Source: Symsagittifera roscoffensis
Lineage: Eukaryota; Xenacoelomorpha; Acoela; Convolutidae
NCBI RefSeq assembly: GCF_963678635.1
Contig: NC_087062.1
Location: forward strand, 54,754,473 to 54,818,472
Length of the DNA: 64,000 nucleotides
Direction: 5' to 3'
Shown: piece after piece, positions 22,765-32,953 of the stretch
Position numbering within the stretch: the stretch's first letter is position 1
How the letters are laid out: each line of letters opens with the position of its first letter
The notes under the pieces: model-generated
Database searches by the model: none
The model's input: the letters and a program-made list of their open reading frames with translations, nothing else
Told to the model about the DNA's origin: nothing
Made by a program: the position numbers and the translations under genes

Positions 22765-23415
22765 TAGTGCTGATTTAAATTATCCGGACAAATGGCCTAA
22801 AACATAAAAATTAAAACGCGGTTTTTCCCAAAATGGGTTGGTTTTAGTTAAAAATTGATGCGGTCAGAACTTCCATAGAGTTTTAAAAATTACGTCAAAA
22901 CAGTTGGTTCAATTGCTGTCAAACTCACGCCCTAGTGAGCCTTTTATGAAGCCAAACAAAAATTAAGAGGTTGTATAATGTTCTCTATAATGTTCTCTAA
23001 TTGCATAAATAATTGTAATTCGTTTAATAGCCATGAAATTTCATTTTGTTTAAAAATCAGCAGTTTTCATGTAAAAACAAATATTAGACGTTTTGAATGA
23101 GTTTTTTGAGACGATACTTCACTTAAATTTAGTTTGGCTCACTTAAGAAGCTCATTATGATTTGACTTTGTCAGCTATTGAACCGATAGTTTTGGAGTTA
23201 CTTTTGATTGATTGAAAAAGCGAAGAACTATTCATTTTGGGGTAAAATTTTGGTCTCAAACTTTGCCAAACAAATTGCACCATATTAATTTAGTAATTTT
23301 AGCATAAAAATTTTAAGCAGTTTTTGTCTTTCACCCAAAAGCAACCCAATTTAAAAAAAAAGGTTTTAAATTTCAAGTTTGGTGTGTTTTGTCCGGATAA
23401 TTTCAATTATCACTA
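22765..23415. mobile_element. Second, older foldback/MITE of the same family
   Basis: The left end TAGTGCTGATTTAAATTATCC mirrors the right end GGATAATTTCAATTATCACTA. Internal blocks match the 20407 element (GGGGTAAAATTTGGTC-like, AAATTGCACCA, TTTCAAGTTTGG.GTGTTTTGTC). The tips are one base off the CAGTG consensus and the arms are less complementary, so this is the older copy. It lies 0.5 kb upstream of the spliced secreted-protein gene. Confidence 0.75.
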
Positions 23416-23877
23416 TGTTCCCTAGAGCACCAATGTTCATGTTCTAACTAATCTGCACTTGGGCCATTCAAGAGTTTTAAATGCATTACGAGTGCATTAT
23501 TAGGAGTGCATTGTTAGGTCAATTGACCAAACTGTGTATTCTGAGCTAGAAACTTGTTTTTTTTTGTAACTTGTTTAAAACTTTGAGAAGTGATTCAAGC
23601 GCGCTGTTCATTTTAATTGTCTAGAAATAGCGCTGACGGGCTCAAAACTATGTGCATTTAGGCCGCTGCAACTTTCAACAGTTCACGATTTAAGATTTCT
23701 GGTCTTGAAATCAAACTTGCCTTTCGAAAAGCTGTTGACATCAAGACAGTTATATCAAACGACTCATCAAATCAAATGGTACTTTTGAAGAAATTGTACT
23801 AAATGCTTCTAAAGTAAATAAATAGAATATAGGCCAGGTCTACTCAATACCAAGTGCTGAGAAATCATCCTATAACT

Positions 23878-23884
23878 TATAAAA
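23878..23884 (+). promoter_or_regulatory. Candidate TATA box of the secreted-protein gene
   Basis: TATAAAA lies 50 bp before the start codon at 23934. A start site 25-30 bp downstream would leave a 5' leader of roughly 20-30 bases. It rests on position and sequence only. Confidence 0.4.
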
Positions 23885-23933
23885 CCTAAGCGATAAGAAC
23901 ATCTGCAAAAGACACACCAAATATCCCAATAAA

Positions 23934-26764
23934 ATGCATCTCACACTCCTGATCGTTGTAATGGGCACTTTGACCCACGTGGTCGTTGCAAATGATTATG
24001 ACCATTTATGGGATCAAATTAAAACAATGCCACCTTCCGCAAACAACACGACAACAACATACACACTCGGCAGTATGCCTGGTTAGTTCAGGTAAATTTG
24101 AAATTGGTTAGTAAATGATCGCGTTATGTTTGGCACATCTTCTTGACTTTTTGAGAAAAAAAATTCTGTGCAGCAGATGAATTTCTGACGAAACAAAAAA
24201 GCCAGAAACCACGCTTTGGGTAGCTTTTGAACAATTTCGACCCAACATAATGGCGTCTTTTTTTCGCTGTACACTGTTCTGAAAGTAAGCATAAGTAAAC
24301 ATCGAAGCGTTTTTCCTAGGATCAACTCTGTGTTCTGATCCATGCAGCTGGAAAAACGTCACCACTCAGGCTGTATCCTGTCAAAAAACTGACATCGATG
24401 TTGAACTGTATGGAAAAGAATGTCTGGATGGTGAATCTTCTTTCAATCTGAGAGGCTGCATAATCTATACTGCTCTTTTGAGTGGCGGAAAATCTGTGAT
24501 GCGAGGACGATGCATTGACCAGTAGGTTTATTCTAAAAATTGTATAAATTTTAAGCCCTCATCTATCAACCTTTAATTTTTTTTCTGCTGCAAGGTTTCT
24601 GCACTAATAAGAAATTTCCTTAATATGAAACTCAAACTTTTTAGACGTTTAATGTCAATTTTGTGAAGTTAAACCCTTCTTTGTGATACTTAAAAGCATA
24701 GAGTTATAATCCAGAAGAATAGTTACTCTATTTAAGATATTACTAAATGCTGGTAGAAGTAAATTTTTAATTCATTCATGGTCGAACTGGGGGTTTGAAA
24801 TAGTCTAGCCACAATTGTCGTTCAATGCGTGTTTGAGAAGAAAAACAAAATGCTTCTTGTATTTAGGTGCTCGGCCGAGGTAGCCATCGAAAACGCGTCT
24901 CTGGCCGCTCTGAAATCATTCTGTGAATCCGTCGTCGACTCGGCCGCCAAAACTTCTGAAACTGTTGAAAATTGTGGGTACAACTGCTGTGATTTGATGT
25001 CCATGGAGTCTTGTCTGCAGTCAAATCAAGGCAAAGTTCAAGTTGGGATAGATGCCAGTTTGGTTGAAAGCATGGCTAGTGACGATGATGATGAGCACTC
25101 CTCTACTGACTTGAAGCCTCTCACCAACGACGCTGGTAAGGCATGTAAAACGTCTGTTTAATCCAAAAGTGTTTGCTTTCATGTGTTTGGTCCCTGTGCC
25201 AATTTGCCCTGAGTCAGTTTGTTCCAGGATATCGAGATTAAATAATTGTTCCGCCCCTCCTCAATGAAATCATAGATCGGTCTCTGCCCTCTTCAACAAA
25301 TCTTGATATTGGTTATAGTAGACAAAATAGGTTTTTCAGTTTTTATGAAGGAAAATACCTATTAAAATGTTTTTTTTTCATTTTCAAATTTTGGTGGTTG
25401 AAAAATTAAAACCTCTTTTATCGATTACCTCACTACCGACAATCATTAATTTTGAGCGCAAATTTTTTCCGTTCAACGTTTTGTTTCAAAACCAAATGCT
25501 TTATACTATGCATGCCAAGTTTTAAAACCATTGAGTAATGTTAACTTATGATTCAATAGGTAAAACTGCAGGTGGGGGGAAAAGGTAACAGAGCACCATC
25601 TTTTTAAACTTCACTAAAACGTTACCAGATAAAAAGAGGAAAAATTATATGCTCCTCAAATTGCATGAAAAGTGTACCTTTCTAGTGTGTTTAAGTCCAG
25701 TGTGGCTTTCTCGTAGAGTAATTTCGGATAAGGTACACCGCCTGTTCGTCACGCTATCTTATTTTGGGCCGGATAGGTTCGTGCACCTTCTTAGTCTAAT
25801 ACCAATCCTAATCTTACTCTTATATCTCCTAGTCTCAATAGATCTAGCGTATACTGGTATTATTGCGGGGCTTAGAATCAAGAAGTAGAACTTAGGAAGA
25901 GCAACTGTTTGCTAAGTTAAATTTAATCTTCTCTGGCTGAAACTATAAATAGTTTCAGCCTTACGGTTATTGTAAGTTTTAATCATGGATCATGATTGGT
26001 TTTGGCGTACAAATTTTTAATTAAATTGATTATCCATCGCTCAAAATGATCTGAAAGAAAATCAACCAGTGTAATAACTTTCCTTTCATTAAAAAATTAG
26101 AAAAACCAGTCTCACAATTGGAGTGGTTAATCTCCAGAAATCACCTACGCCCCCCCCCCCCCCCCCCCTCAGGGATTCGACTCCCTGCCGACCCAAAGGG
26201 TCCTCTCTTTGTACAATTTTGAGATATCCATTTTTGGCTGACTGACACCCTAAAACTGTTTTTCTGCCCTTTAACTGGTTTCAAAAATTTTTTGCTGTCA
26301 ATGTCAAATGCTTTAAAAACAAATTGAGTCGTATAAGCATCTTAGATAAAGTCCTCAAAGAATAAAATGAGCAGCTTTAAAGCAAACTTAGGGTGGTTCG
26401 TAGCCTTGTTTTGGGACACATAGATTCCAGAATTGACCCAGACCACAATTTTTGACCAAAAATTGCTCTGGATGGAAAAATCTTCAAGCATTGATAATTG
26501 TCTTCAAATTTATTTCTTTTGCGAACCCCATGCTCTTTATTCGAAATTATTTAAAACCTAAATAAGGTTTATTAAATCTGGCTTTTACTTTTAATCTATG
26601 TCTCGACTGAGATGTCTTCAGCATCCGTCAATTTTGTTTCAGGCTTCACAACTCAAGAGTCGAGTGGCTACAATCTTTACTGCTTCTCAAACCCACGGGC
26701 AGTTATGACCACAACCATCTTAACGAAACTAGCCATTCATTTGGCTGGCAATTATAAATTATAA
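23934..26764 (+). CDS. Four-exon gene: secreted, cysteine-rich, probably GPI-anchored protein (Ly6-like?)
   Basis: Exons are 23934-24081, 24320-24521, 24867-25135 and 26643-26764. Introns are GT...AG (GTTAGT, GTAGGT, GTAAGG donors; CCTAG, TTTAG, TTTCAG acceptors) with phases 1, 2 and 1. The joined frame is 246 codons without a stop until TAA at 26762. Residues 1-19 are a signal peptide ('LTLLIVVMGTLTHVVVA'). An NNTTTT linker follows, then 12 cysteines over about 110 residues ending in a 'GYNCCDLMSMESC' motif. That CC...C ending recalls Ly6/three-finger proteins, but the spacing is not canonical. An acidic stretch (DDDDEH) and a short hydrophobic C-terminus ('TTTILTKLAIHLA') suggest GPI attachment. 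Intron 3 (1.5 kb) holds an inverted LTR remnant and a 19-base poly-C. The exon structure is my inference from splice signals and phase. Confidence 0.78.
25700..26035 (-). repeat. Inverted, diverged partial LTR of the env-bearing element
   Basis: The reverse complement aligns with 37970-38360 of the large element's LTR: 'AATTTCGGATA.GGTACACCG', 'GTCACGCTATCTTATTTT', 'CTAATCTTACTCTTATATCT', 'CAATAGATCTAG' and 'GGATCATGATTGGTT', in the same order. Two internal pieces are deleted. The hairpin stem characteristic of this LTR (25935-25960) has changed in sequence but remains fully paired. It lies in intron 3 of the secreted-protein gene, antisense to it. Confidence 0.82.
26150..26168 (+). repeat. 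Poly-C tract (19 C) in intron 3
   Basis: Nineteen consecutive C are followed by a small hairpin (CAGGGATTCGACTCCCTG). Confidence 0.9.
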
Positions 26765-27222
26765 TCAGTAGAATTTTTATGCAGTTCTAATGTAGAAACG
26801 AAGGAATTGAAGAATTTGAAAATTTGCAAAACACGAATTGAGGGACTCGACTGATGAATCAGCGTTAATTAAACGACCGATTAATTTCTTTCTTGAATCT
26901 TTAAGGCAAACATTGCTTGCTAGTCTTAGCATGTAAACATAACTAAAAAATAGGGGGTTTCAGTTTTTGTGAAGAATATATATTGTAGGAGGTCGAAATT
27001 TTAGTTAAACTCCCACTGATTGAAAAAAGATCTGGTGAACGAAATTTGTTTTGGCTTTCAAAGAAAGTGAAGAGCATATATGCCCTGTTCATTTTCAGAA
27101 GAATTTTCAAAGGAAATTTTCCTCTCTTTGTTCGTGGGCCCCGCCGTGTTCGCTCGCCACTATATTGTTTACGCGTGAAGAATTATCCCGCACTACAAAT
27201 CGTGGCTCTTTTTTTCCCTACC
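26765..27222. other. Intergenic between the secreted-protein gene and the BEL element
   Basis: This should contain the 3' end of the secreted-protein gene, but I see no clear AATAAA close to its stop. Plus-strand frames at 27046-27320 run into the LTR and are not genes. Confidence 0.35.
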
Positions 27223-27227
27223 TCACT

Positions 27228-27752
27228 TGTGCGCGTAAATCTCCACGATTATATAAAAAACGGTTTTCAAACACTTTAATTAATGAGTATTTTCTCGGCA
27301 AAATAACTCCGGAAGTTTGAAAATATAACGATAATTTATAATTTTCAACAAGCTTTATCATCGGTAACATCGGCCACAATAAACTGCATAACTCAAAGCA
27401 AGCTGCAACAATGGCCAGTATTTGTCCTTGAGACAAATTGCTCTTTTTAAAGGTCAGCCTTAATCAAGGCTGAACCAAATTAGAGCGAAAAGACGGTTAA
27501 AATGGGTTTTGGGGGGACCGAACCTGGTTACGGAGCATCCCATCAGGTTCGGTGCACATTCGAGTTCTAGAAAGGAAATGACCTAGTCGGGATTCGAACC
27601 GGCGCCGAACCCGCCGGGACGCACCATGTATACGTTTGGCTACTGTCCCTATATGCATTTACATTTTGGTTCAACTTTATATGCACTTATACTCTCGCTT
27701 ACATTTGAGTGTATATGCATTTGTACTATTGTTTTATATTTGCGCTGCAACA
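27228..27752 (-). repeat. 3' LTR of the BEL element
   Basis: 525 bp, identical by eye to 36099-36623 except at 27586, 27588, 27595 and 27596. On the sense (minus) strand it contains a tRNA-like block: an A-box-like TAGCCAAACG (27642-27633) and an exact B box GGTTCGAATCC (27600-27590). The pol stop codon lies 19 bp inside this LTR. The LTR's outer end touches the TCACT target duplication. Confidence 0.95.
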
Positions 27753-30700
27753 TCCTCCACCCCTAAACAAGGAAGAACGGGAGCGAGCTTTACGGTCGGG
27801 CGGGTCAGTTCGCTCGTAACGGTCTTTATGTCGGCGGATCGCGCGCATCCGTCTTTGCCGTAGTGTAGTTTAGCAATACGGGCGAGTGGGTAATGCCCAC
27901 GTGGGCTGTCGGGTTCGACTACCCAAACCAAGTCGCCGGTTTTCAGTGTGACATCCGAATCATTATGCCACTTTGCTCTCTTGTTGAGAGATGGTACATA
28001 TTCACGCAGCCAGCGTGACCAAACTGCGTTAGCGTACGATTGTGCTCTGGCGTAACGCTTTTTATGATCAAAGTTATCTTCGAAACTTAACGACGGGAAG
28101 CTAGCTGCGCTGTGACCGAGAATGAAGTGATTCGGGGTGAGTGCCTCTAGGTCGTGCGGATCGGAACTGACCGGAGTGATCGGTCTTGCGTTAAGTAATT
28201 GTTCAACTAGGCAGAGCGTTGTTCCTAGAACTTCCTCAGTTAATCTCCTGCTGCCTAATATGTCGTACAACACTCGCTTAACACTTCTCACTAGCCGCTC
28301 CCAGGCGCCGCCGTGATGAGGGGCACTGGGCGGGTTAAACTTCCACTTAACGCCTTTGTGGACGAAAACGGCCGGGGCGATTTTGTTCCAATTTTGGACA
28401 CAGGATAGGAGCTCCTTTTGAGCACCAACAAAATTCGTGCCATTGTCAGAAAGAATGGTTTTGGGGGTACCTCGCCTTGCAATAAATCGCTCTACGCCCA
28501 TGACGCAGGAACTAGTATCGAGAGATGGAACCAACTCGATGTGAACTGCTCGAGTCGTGAGGCAGGTAAATAGGAAACCCCATCTCTTTTCGGTACTTCG
28601 GCGTATTGGCACTTGAAACGGGCCAAAGTAATCAACACCTGTGTTGGAGAAAGGAGGCTGCTTGTAACCCAGTCTTTCAATCGGTAGGTCAGACATAATG
28701 GGCACAACTGTTTTTGCTTTGCGCTTACGGCATGTTATGCAAGTATTTTCGATGTTCCCAAGTAACCAGCGCAACTTCAGAACAATGTATTTCAACTGAA
28801 CTACAGCACGCATGTAATCCAACCCCTGATGTGCATGTTGAAAGTGCATATGCCTAATCAACATATGAGCAATTCGGTGTCGACCATCCAGTATTATTGG
28901 ATGTTTGCTATCAAAGTCGGTATCAACAAGACGGCTGATACGTCCAGTTGAACGCAGGATGCCAGCTGGGCCGATGAACGGAGAATATTTAGCAATCCGA
29001 CTTTTCTTTGTTATCAGTTTATCGGACTGAAGTATTTTCACTTCGGCAGGAAATGATTCGGACTGAGCGAGATAAATGAGCTTCTGCTCGGCAATATCTA
29101 ACTCGGACGGGTCGGTTATTTCCAGCGTTTTTGTACGGAAGTGTTTATGCGATGGTAGCACACGAAGCATAAATGCTAAAACACGTTTGTACTTTACAAT
29201 TGAGCTGAATTTATCCCAATTTTTAAACAGACGGATCGACGGCGCTTTCTCAGATGAAGCATCAACAACAAACGTAGATGCAGTCTCAAGGCATGTATCA
29301 ATGTCACAGAGTGGGCCTTTTAATTGGATCTTTTTGATGACATCAGTGTTCGGCTTGAATGGCCAATCACATGTCCTCAATATACTAGGGCCTCTAACCC
29401 AGCTGCTATCCTTGAGGGCTTCCGAAGAAATCCCTCGTGTGCCGGTATCAGCTGGGTTATCACCACTGAGTACATGATTCCATTGATCAATGGTGGTGGA
29501 CTCCAAGATTTCACCAGTGCGGTTTCCAACAAACACAGGAAGTTTGTTGCACGAGTTAAGCCACTGGAGAACGGTGGTAGAATCAGTCCACATGAATACA
29601 TTGCTTACTTTAAAAGTAAGCGCTTTCAAAATCTCTTCTTTTAGTCGAGTCGCAAGCAGAGCAGCCTGAAGCTCTAACTTGGGAATGGAGAGCATCTTCA
29701 TAGGCGCTACACGGGCTTTCCCAAATACAAAAGCTAACTCGGTCTTTTGCGATTTAGCAAGTCGGGCTCGGAGAAACGATACTGCGCAAAAAACGTCCTG
29801 CGAACTATCACCGAACGTGTGAAGTTCACAGCGGTCGAACGGTTCGATAAAGTAGCTACGAGGTATCGTCAGAGTACCTAGTAGTGGAAGTCCTGAGTGC
29901 CAATCTAGAAATTGTTGTTTAATTTCCTCTGGGAGATCATCATCCCACTTTTGACCACTGATTCTCCATATGTCTTTTAGTAAAAGGCGCGCTTTCACAG
30001 TATATGGAGCTACCAGTCCTAATGGATCAAAAACTGAGGAAACAAAACTCAACACGGTGCGTTGAGTAATTGCTTTATCTAGTGGTCGATCAACACCTCT
30101 ACTTACTACTAGGGTATCTTTTACATGATCCCACCTGAGACCAAGAACATGCGACGATTGGTCTGGACTCTTACAAATATCCTTAACTGACGGGTTGGAC
30201 TCACGGTTGTCCGGATTAAGAGCGGTTGTAACTTCGGGTACATTGCTAACAAACTTTGTCAGGTTAAACCCACCTAATTTGAGCATTGCGACTAAGTCTT
30301 TACTTAGGCTAAGAGCGTCAGCGGTATTTTCGAACGAGTCAAGATAGTCGTCCATGTAAAACTTCTGGACAACGGCTGAAGCGGCTTCGGGGTATTCAGC
30401 TTGATTATCAGAAGCAGTTTTTTGTAGCGCGAAATTCGCACAAGTTGGCGAATCACGAGCGCCAAAAATATGACGGGTGTATTGGTGAACCACCACACTT
30501 GAAGTGGGGTCCTCCCGCCACAAAAAACGGAGAGACGGTTGATCTCGCGCAAGTACTCCAACTTGTAAGAACATACCTTCTATGTCCGCTGAGACGGCGT
30601 ACTTGTGTTGACGGAACCTCAACAGTACAAAAATAAGATTTTGAAGGAGATCCGGGCCAACCAAGAGAGATCTATTTAAGGAAGTGCCATGAAATTTGGA

Positions 30701-32953
30701 TGCTCCATTGAGCACACGGCGCACCTTGCCGGGTTTGTTCGGGTTCAAAACCGGATGGTGTGGAAGATACCACTCACGTTCGGCTCGTGAGCTGGGATCG
30801 TGCGGGTTGACGGTTATGACATATCCTTTACTTATATCTTCTCTGATTGTTTCGGTATACTTCTCGCGAAGTAACGGATCTTTATCTAATCTTTTCTCTA
30901 ACGACTTTAATTGGGCTAATGAAGAATAATAATTGTTAGGCAAGCTAACATCATTATCACTCCACAGCATCGGTACAGTGTAACGCTCACCATCGTGAAC
31001 GGTTTCAGTTTTTAGGATCGACAAAGCACGCTTGTCTGCGGCGGAACGGGCATCTACTTGCTTGAACGCACCATACGACTCTAACTCATACCAAGTTTTG
31101 ATTTGGTCGGTCAGAGAAGTATCGTCCGTAACGCAGTTAAAGGAAGAAGAATTTAAGGACGAACGATCAGGAGACGGACCACTAATGACCCAACCTATCG
31201 GAAGTCGGACGGCGCACGGTGAGTCAAGTTCATCTCCGAAGACATGTTCGAGGGGTCTTATCGCATGATAGAAGTCCTGTCCTATAACTACCTCAATCTC
31301 TTTGTAATTATACGCAGTCGTCTTTAACGGGGCTAGTTGCGGGTATTTGACCTGCAATTCGGAAACGTTTATAACATCGGGTCCTATATACATGTTGTGC
31401 TTAACGAAAGCGACAAACGAAAACGAAAATTCACTTTCATTGGGCTTTGCGGAAACTTTCAAGTGAACTCGCTGAGTTTTAGATACCTTGGCTGAGTTAA
31501 AACCATCGGTCGTAACATTTACGGGCGTGCCAACTAATTTCAGACGTTCAACGAGTGCCGCGGAAACCCAAGAATGAGTGGAACCGGTGTCACAAAGTGC
31601 TAGTGCATTCGAATTTTCCGAACCAGAGGACACATCTACCAACGCAACGGGAAGAATACCTTTTGCAGTTCCCTCACAAGGTTTAACACAAGCTGCGTTA
31701 TTTGCAGAAGTAGTGTTTGTTTTAGTTTGAGTCGATGGTGATCGGTCGGCCTCTTTGGGCGGGAAAACTTTCTCGGCTCCATGAAAAAGCACATTGTGAG
31801 TGCTCTCACAGTCCTGTTTTGGGCATTTTCTTGCTTTTTGGCACTTTCGGAAGGTATGGTTGCCTTGTAAACAAGAAAAACAGAGCTTTTGTTCTGCTAC
31901 ATATTTAGCCCTTTGTGTTGCGTTTTTCTCTTTGAACACGGAACAGTTCCAGAGTGCATGCTGCCCTTTGCATAGCGAGCATGGAGGAAACCTTGTCTTT
32001 TCTCTACTTTTCTCATCCTTAGAACTTACCTTAGTGTTACCTGCAAGCACTTTTGTAACTACTTTTTGTTTAACTGGTTCTTCAGACTTACCCTTAGAAT
32101 TGATCGTTTTCAGCCTCTCATGACCCTCCGCTTTTTCTTTGAGCCATTCATTGAAATCTAGCAGAGTTGGTCTATGCCATTGGCGTCTTACGGTTTGCAT
32201 CGACCATGCCTCCTTAAGGTTCGGGGGAAGCTTACTCACAGCCTGATTCAGTAAGTTAACACTTTTCAGGTCGTCGTTAAAAGACAGAGACTTGAATACG
32301 GCAACAACTCCAGAAATTGCAGAGGAAAATCCAATTACATTTTCCGAGTTATGCATTTTCAGCGGCGGAAAATTACTCAATTTATCTAGGTGAGCCCCTA
32401 CTACAGCATGCGGCTGCCCGAATTTTCTTTGAAGAGTTGCTAATGCGTCTTTATATAGTACTCCGCTATAGCTATACTCAGCGATTGCGGATTTTGCTTT
32501 ACCCACTACGAGCGTTTTCAGATAGGTAAGCTTTTCATCGTCACTGAGTATGGCTGAATCGACCGTCGATGTGAATTGCCCAAACCACTCATGCCAATTA
32601 AGTGGGTTGCCATCGAACTGGGTCAGCTTCCACTCAGGGAGATGATCTTTTCGGCTGTGCATGAGTATATTAACCAACTCTCGTGTCGAAAGTGGACGCT
32701 CGACGTCTGCACCAGGTGAATTACCGGGAGTTGGCTCTGTGTAATTCGAAGAGTTACCGTGACAATCAGGAACGAACGGTTGATTAGCTTGTGAAAAGTT
32801 CTCAGGCTGCGCAAAGAACACAGTCCCTCCACTTGTATAAGGAACAAAATTATTCGTAGGAACAATCGGAGTTACTGCGGAAAAAACAGTTGTCGAAGGA
32901 ACGTAGTGCTGTTGAGTTGACATTAAAGGGGTAGCAACAGCTGGTCTCCACAA
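27734..32953 (-). CDS. BEL/Pao Gag-Pol polyprotein (C-terminal Gag, protease, RT, RNase H, integrase)
   Basis: The frame is open for 1739 residues. Residues about 105-290 form a BEL gag region ('LTQFDGNPLNWHEWFGQF'). Two zinc-binding knuckles begin at Cys325 and Cys358. An aspartic protease core 'LCDTGSTHS' lies at 453-461. RT runs from about 690 to 920 with 'YMDDY' at 866-870. RNase H acidic residues are near 1049, 1094, 1124 and 1169. Integrase has a His/His/Cys/Cys zinc module (about 1358-1408) and catalytic Asp1441, Asp1503 and Glu1552. The product is cut into the enzymes that copy the element's RNA in particles and insert the cDNA. The frame continues upstream of the first in-frame Met and is reached from gag by a frame change near 33000, so 32953 is not a firm start. 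The stop falls inside the 3' LTR. All catalytic residues I looked for are present. Confidence 0.93.
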   Translation of the reverse strand: MWRPAVATPLMSTQQHYVPSTTVFSAVTPIVPTNNFVPYTSGGTVFFAQPENFSQANQPFVPDCHGNSSNYTEPTPGNSPGADVERPLSTRELVNILMHSRKDHLPEWKLTQFDGNPLNWHEWFGQFTSTVDSAILSDDEKLTYLKTLVVGKAKSAIAEYSYSGVLYKDALATLQRKFGQPHAVVGAHLDKLSNFPPLKMHNSENVIGFSSAISGVVAVFKSLSFNDDLKSVNLLNQAVSKLPPNLKEAWSMQTVRRQWHRPTLLDFNEWLKEKAEGHERLKTINSKGKSEEPVKQKVVTKVLAGNTKVSSKDEKSREKTRFPPCSLCKGQHALWNCSVFKEKNATQRAKYVAEQKLCFSCLQGNHTFRKCQKARKCPKQDCESTHNVLFHGAEKVFPPKEADRSPSTQTKTNTTSANNAACVKPCEGTAKGILPVALVDVSSGSENSNALALCDTGSTHSWVSAALVERLKLVGTPVNVTTDGFNSAKVSKTQRVHLKVSAKPNESEFSFSFVAFVKHNMYIGPDVINVSELQVKYPQLAPLKTTAYNYKEIEVVIGQDFYHAIRPLEHVFGDELDSPCAVRLPIGWVISGPSPDRSSLNSSSFNCVTDDTSLTDQIKTWYELESYGAFKQVDARSAADKRALSILKTETVHDGERYTVPMLWSDNDVSLPNNYYSSLAQLKSLEKRLDKDPLLREKYTETIREDISKGYVITVNPHDPSSRAEREWYLPHHPVLNPNKPGKVRRVLNGASKFHGTSLNRSLLVGPDLLQNLIFVLLRFRQHKYAVSADIEGMFLQVGVLARDQPSLRFLWREDPTSSVVVHQYTRHIFGARDSPTCANFALQKTASDNQAEYPEAASAVVQKFYMDDYLDSFENTADALSLSKDLVAMLKLGGFNLTKFVSNVPEVTTALNPDNRESNPSVKDICKSPDQSSHVLGLRWDHVKDTLVVSRGVDRPLDKAITQRTVLSFVSSVFDPLGLVAPYTVKARLLLKDIWRISGQKWDDDLPEEIKQQFLDWHSGLPLLGTLTIPRSYFIEPFDRCELHTFGDSSQDVFCAVSFLRARLAKSQKTELAFVFGKARVAPMKMLSIPKLELQAALLATRLKEEILKALTFKVSNVFMWTDSTTVLQWLNSCNKLPVFVGNRTGEILESTTIDQWNHVLSGDNPADTGTRGISSEALKDSSWVRGPSILRTCDWPFKPNTDVIKKIQLKGPLCDIDTCLETASTFVVDASSEKAPSIRLFKNWDKFSSIVKYKRVLAFMLRVLPSHKHFRTKTLEITDPSELDIAEQKLIYLAQSESFPAEVKILQSDKLITKKSRIAKYSPFIGPAGILRSTGRISRLVDTDFDSKHPIILDGRHRIAHMLIRHMHFQHAHQGLDYMRAVVQLKYIVLKLRWLLGNIENTCITCRKRKAKTVVPIMSDLPIERLGYKQPPFSNTGVDYFGPFQVPIRRSTEKRWGFLFTCLTTRAVHIELVPSLDTSSCVMGVERFIARRGTPKTILSDNGTNFVGAQKELLSCVQNWNKIAPAVFVHKGVKWKFNPPSAPHHGGAWERLVRSVKRVLYDILGSRRLTEEVLGTTLCLVEQLLNARPITPVSSDPHDLEALTPNHFILGHSAASFPSLSFEDNFDHKKRYARAQSYANAVWSRWLREYVPSLNKRAKWHNDSDVTLKTGDLVWVVEPDSPRGHYPLARIAKLHYGKDGCARSADIKTVTSELTRPTVKLAPVLPCLGVEDVAAQI
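27753..27764 (-). promoter_or_regulatory. Polypurine tract of the BEL element
   Basis: The sense-strand sequence AGGGGTGGAGGA lies immediately before the 3' LTR, where plus-strand DNA synthesis is primed. Confidence 0.85.

Noticed and set aside
27580-27652. Functional tRNA gene inside the BEL LTR
   Set aside because: A and B boxes are present but the T-stem and acceptor stem do not pair properly. It was kept only as a tRNA-like block.
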